DNA of 12,366 nucleotides from Cyanobacteria bacterium HKST-UBA02 (GTDB lineage Bacteria > Cyanobacteriota > Vampirovibrionia > Obscuribacterales > Obscuribacteraceae): NCBI GenBank assembly GCA_020431945.1, contig JAGQHH010000392.1, positions 1 to 12,366 on the forward strand, given 5' to 3'. The notes below the pieces were generated by a model. That model was not told the origin of the DNA. It did no database searches and saw only the letters and a list, made by a program, of their open reading frames with translations. Shown here piece after piece: positions 10,739 to 12,366 of the stretch (positions are counted from its first letter, which is position 1; each line of letters opens with the position of its first letter). The position numbers and the translations under genes are program-made.

Positions 10739-12202
10739 ATGAAAACTGCAACCGAAAGAAAAACAAACGTTTTAGACACCGGCCGGCACCAAACTGCTCA
10801 CACAGTAATCCGGCTTGATCCAGGCAAACTGACCGAAGCCGAGAAGAGCTTCAGCGAAGGCTTCGCGAAAAGCGTGATCGGTCAGCCGGAAGCCGAGAAG
10901 GTCGCGCGGATGGCATATAACGCCATCAACAATCCCCTGAGGGACAGAACCCGGCCCGCCGGGATCTATTTCCTCATCGGACCTTCCCGAACCGGCAAGT
11001 CCCTGACGGCCAAGACCCTGGCTCGCCTTTTCCACGGCAGCCAGGACGCTCTCACCAGGCTCCAGGGAGGGGACTACAGAGAAGACGCCCAGGTCCTCGA
11101 TCTGAAAGGGGCGCCTCCCATGTACACAGGCTACAAAGACCCCACCGACCAGGAAAAGCAACCGGCTCCGGAGGACATCGATCCCACCTCGGTGATCTCC
11201 ACCCACAACCTCAAACGCGCTCGCAAGGGCTCGCAGACCGAAGTGGACATCATCGTCATCGATGAGTTCGAGAAGTCCGCTCTGGAATTCTACAAGCTCT
11301 GGATGGGCGTGTTCGACACCGCCTTCCTGCGGCTGGGCAACGGTCAGGAAGTGGACTTCAGCAATGCCATATTCATTCTGACCAGCAATCTGGGCATGCA
11401 CGAGCTCGAGAAAATGGCCAGGGGTCCCATCGGCTTCAGCACCGGTAAGAAAGAGATCGACAGGCAGGATGTTGCCTCTGTGGTGGCAAGCGCCATGGCC
11501 CGGGCCTACCCGCCCGAGTTCCGCAATCGCCTGGATGCCGTGGTCCTCTTCCAGCCCCTCCAGGGAGCCGAAAAACGCAGGATCGTCAGCCGCGAAGTAG
11601 AGCTCCTGCAAGAGCGCATCGACAAACAGCTCGGCGCCGAGGCCTTCGGAATCGAAGTAACCGAGAGCGCTGCTGCCACGATCATGACCCGGGCGGAAGA
11701 ATCAGGCAAAGGAGTAGCCGAGATCAAACGGCTCCTCAACCTGGTTCTGGTCGAGCCCCTGGGCCGCGAGCTGCAGAGAGGCACTATTAATGGTGGCGAC
11801 CTGGTGTCCATATCGGTTGAATCCGGGGAGCTTTCCTATTGCGTAATCAAAGGAGGCAGGCTGGTTGCCCGGAGCACCGAGACCTATAACGGAACCTATA
11901 TTACCGGCTCCTTCGACCGGAGACTGGAGCGGGCCCGGCAAATCGCCGACCTGATGGCCGCCGAGGGCCGCGCCCCCCAGCGCTATATCCTCAGACTCTC
12001 CGGAGCGGAGCTGAAAGAGCTGGAGCAACTGGGCACCAGCCTGGTTGCAGATCTCGAAAGCAGTTTCGGTTTGCCGGTGGAAATGACGGCCCTCGATCGT
12101 CTGGAGGCGCCGGCATTCAAAGCCGTCTTCCGGGCAACCGGCGAGCTCCTGGATCTGATCAGAGAAAAATACCCCGAGCTCAGCTTCAAAATGGTCCAGT
12201 AA
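10739..12202 (+). CDS. Single-ring AAA+ ATPase, ClpB/ClpC D2-like (AAA2)
   Basis: A 487-residue paralogue of AAA1. AGGAG (10728-10732) lies 6 nt before ATG 10739. Order: polar N-terminus of about 45 residues; VIGQ (46-49); Walker A GPSRTGKS (81-88); pore loop GAPPMYTG (Tyr129); an insert about 132-168 similar to that of AAA1; Walker B IIVIDE (171-176); sensor 1 TSN (Asn217); arginine finger in PEFRNRLD (Arg264). At the sensor-2 position, where AAA1 has SARGITR, it reads GVAEIKR, so the usual Arg is replaced by Ala, which may slow or alter hydrolysis. Residues about 355-487 form the C-terminal region whose last 80 residues align with AAA1 (SSFGL, then EKYPELSFKMV). There is no N-domain, first ring or M-domain. 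It is predicted to thread or remodel proteins, alone or as a mixed ring with AAA1; substrates are unknown. Confidence 0.85.
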   Translation: MKTATERKTNVLDTGRHQTAHTVIRLDPGKLTEAEKSFSEGFAKSVIGQPEAEKVARMAYNAINNPLRDRTRPAGIYFLIGPSRTGKSLTAKTLARLFHGSQDALTRLQGGDYREDAQVLDLKGAPPMYTGYKDPTDQEKQPAPEDIDPTSVISTHNLKRARKGSQTEVDIIVIDEFEKSALEFYKLWMGVFDTAFLRLGNGQEVDFSNAIFILTSNLGMHELEKMARGPIGFSTGKKEIDRQDVASVVASAMARAYPPEFRNRLDAVVLFQPLQGAEKRRIVSREVELLQERIDKQLGAEAFGIEVTESAAATIMTRAEESGKGVAEIKRLLNLVLVEPLGRELQRGTINGGDLVSISVESGELSYCVIKGGRLVARSTETYNGTYITGSFDRRLERARQIADLMAAEGRAPQRYILRLSGAELKELEQLGTSLVADLESSFGLPVEMTALDRLEAPAFKAVFRATGELLDLIREKYPELSFKMVQ

Positions 12203-12207
12203 AAATG

Positions 12208-12246
12208 CGGGAGGGGATTTCAGATCCAGGTCTGACTCCCCTCCCG
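12208..12246 (+). terminator. Hairpin after AAA2
   Basis: CGGGAGGGGA (12208-12217) and TCCCCTCCCG (12237-12246) form a perfect 10-bp stem. The loop contains a further TCAGA/TCTGA pairing. It begins 6 bases after the AAA2 stop. The tail (TCATCGCC) has no T-run; a smaller GCCAGT/ACTGGC stem follows at 12252-12270. It marks the end of the AAA2 transcript or a 3' stability element. Confidence 0.6.
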
Positions 12247-12273
12247 TCATCGCCAGTTTCGGGGACTGGCAAT

Positions 12274-12309
12274 ATCCTCTATGAACCTGAAATCCTCTAC
12301 GAACCTTAC
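12274..12309. repeat. Two tandem 18-base repeats near the window end
   Basis: ATCCTCTATGAACCT (12274-12288) is followed by ATCCTCTACGAACCT (12292-12306) with one difference. The 18-base spacing is not an exact helical period. It lies after the AAA2 hairpins and before whatever gene follows outside the window; a regulator site or chance duplication are both possible. Confidence 0.5.
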
Positions 12310-12366
12310 ATTTTTCATTCTGCCTGCCAGCCGTGAGGAAAGTGTGAGGGTGCGACGTGAAAGCTA

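Noticed and set aside
10772..11611. A 279-codon minus-strand open frame opposite AAA2
   Set aside because: It is a shadow of the AAA2 reading frame, with no ribosome site or recognisable motif.
12316..12366. A possible gene start at the right edge (GAGGAAA followed by GTG codons)
   Set aside because: Only a few codons are visible before the window ends, so neither frame nor product can be supported.

Overview
The window is bacterial: compact genes with Shine-Dalgarno sites (mostly AAGGAG-type), GC-rich coding sequence, and distinctly more AT-rich intergenic gaps. No phage, insertion sequence, CRISPR array, tRNA or rRNA was seen. A Ser/Thr kinase with an N-terminal Cys-pair module and a C-terminal bundle of membrane helices, together with solo ClpB-like ATPases, reminds me of Obscuribacterales-type non-photosynthetic Cyanobacteriota (Melainabacteria/Vampirovibrionia). 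This is recall rather than a search result, and I hold it at about even odds.

Layout. (1) 84-2492, minus strand: a likely operon reading AAA+ ATPase (AAA1), a 163-residue unknown protein ending in QLKLF, and a YkgJ-type cysteine-cluster protein. Strong hairpins lie in each gap and three more lie in the AAA1 leader. (2) 2811-3476, minus: a CYTH-domain triphosphate-binding enzyme with an amphipathic N-terminal helix and a TATAAT box upstream. (3) 3477-4253: a 760-base AT-rich gap without a convincing gene. (4) 4254-7183, plus: patatin-like lipase, D-3-hydroxybutyrate dehydrogenase (bdhA), an isochorismatase-like protein whose frame runs without a stop into a PhaJ-type enoyl-CoA hydratase, then a Bfd-like [2Fe-2S] protein. 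The first four look like a polyhydroxybutyrate or acyl-lipid metabolism operon. (5) 7454-8170, minus: a HugZ-type haem/FMN protein, convergent with bfd, so an iron-handling pair with terminators between. (6) 8171-8706: a divergent gap with two terminator-like hairpins and no gene. (7) 8707-10221, plus: the membrane-anchored Ser/Thr kinase, followed by a good intrinsic terminator. (8) 10472-12202, plus: a 72-residue Cys/His zinc-site protein and a second AAA+ ATPase (AAA2) paralogous to AAA1, followed by a long hairpin.

The most unusual content is the AAA1/AAA2 pair. Both resemble only the second (D2) ring of ClpB/ClpC, with no N-domain and no first ring. Both carry the same extra insert between pore loop and Walker B and a similar C-terminal domain of about 80 residues. 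Each sits beside a small metal-site protein. Together these suggest an undescribed single-ring unfoldase/remodelling family with small partner proteins. That function is inference; the sequence shows only the architecture.
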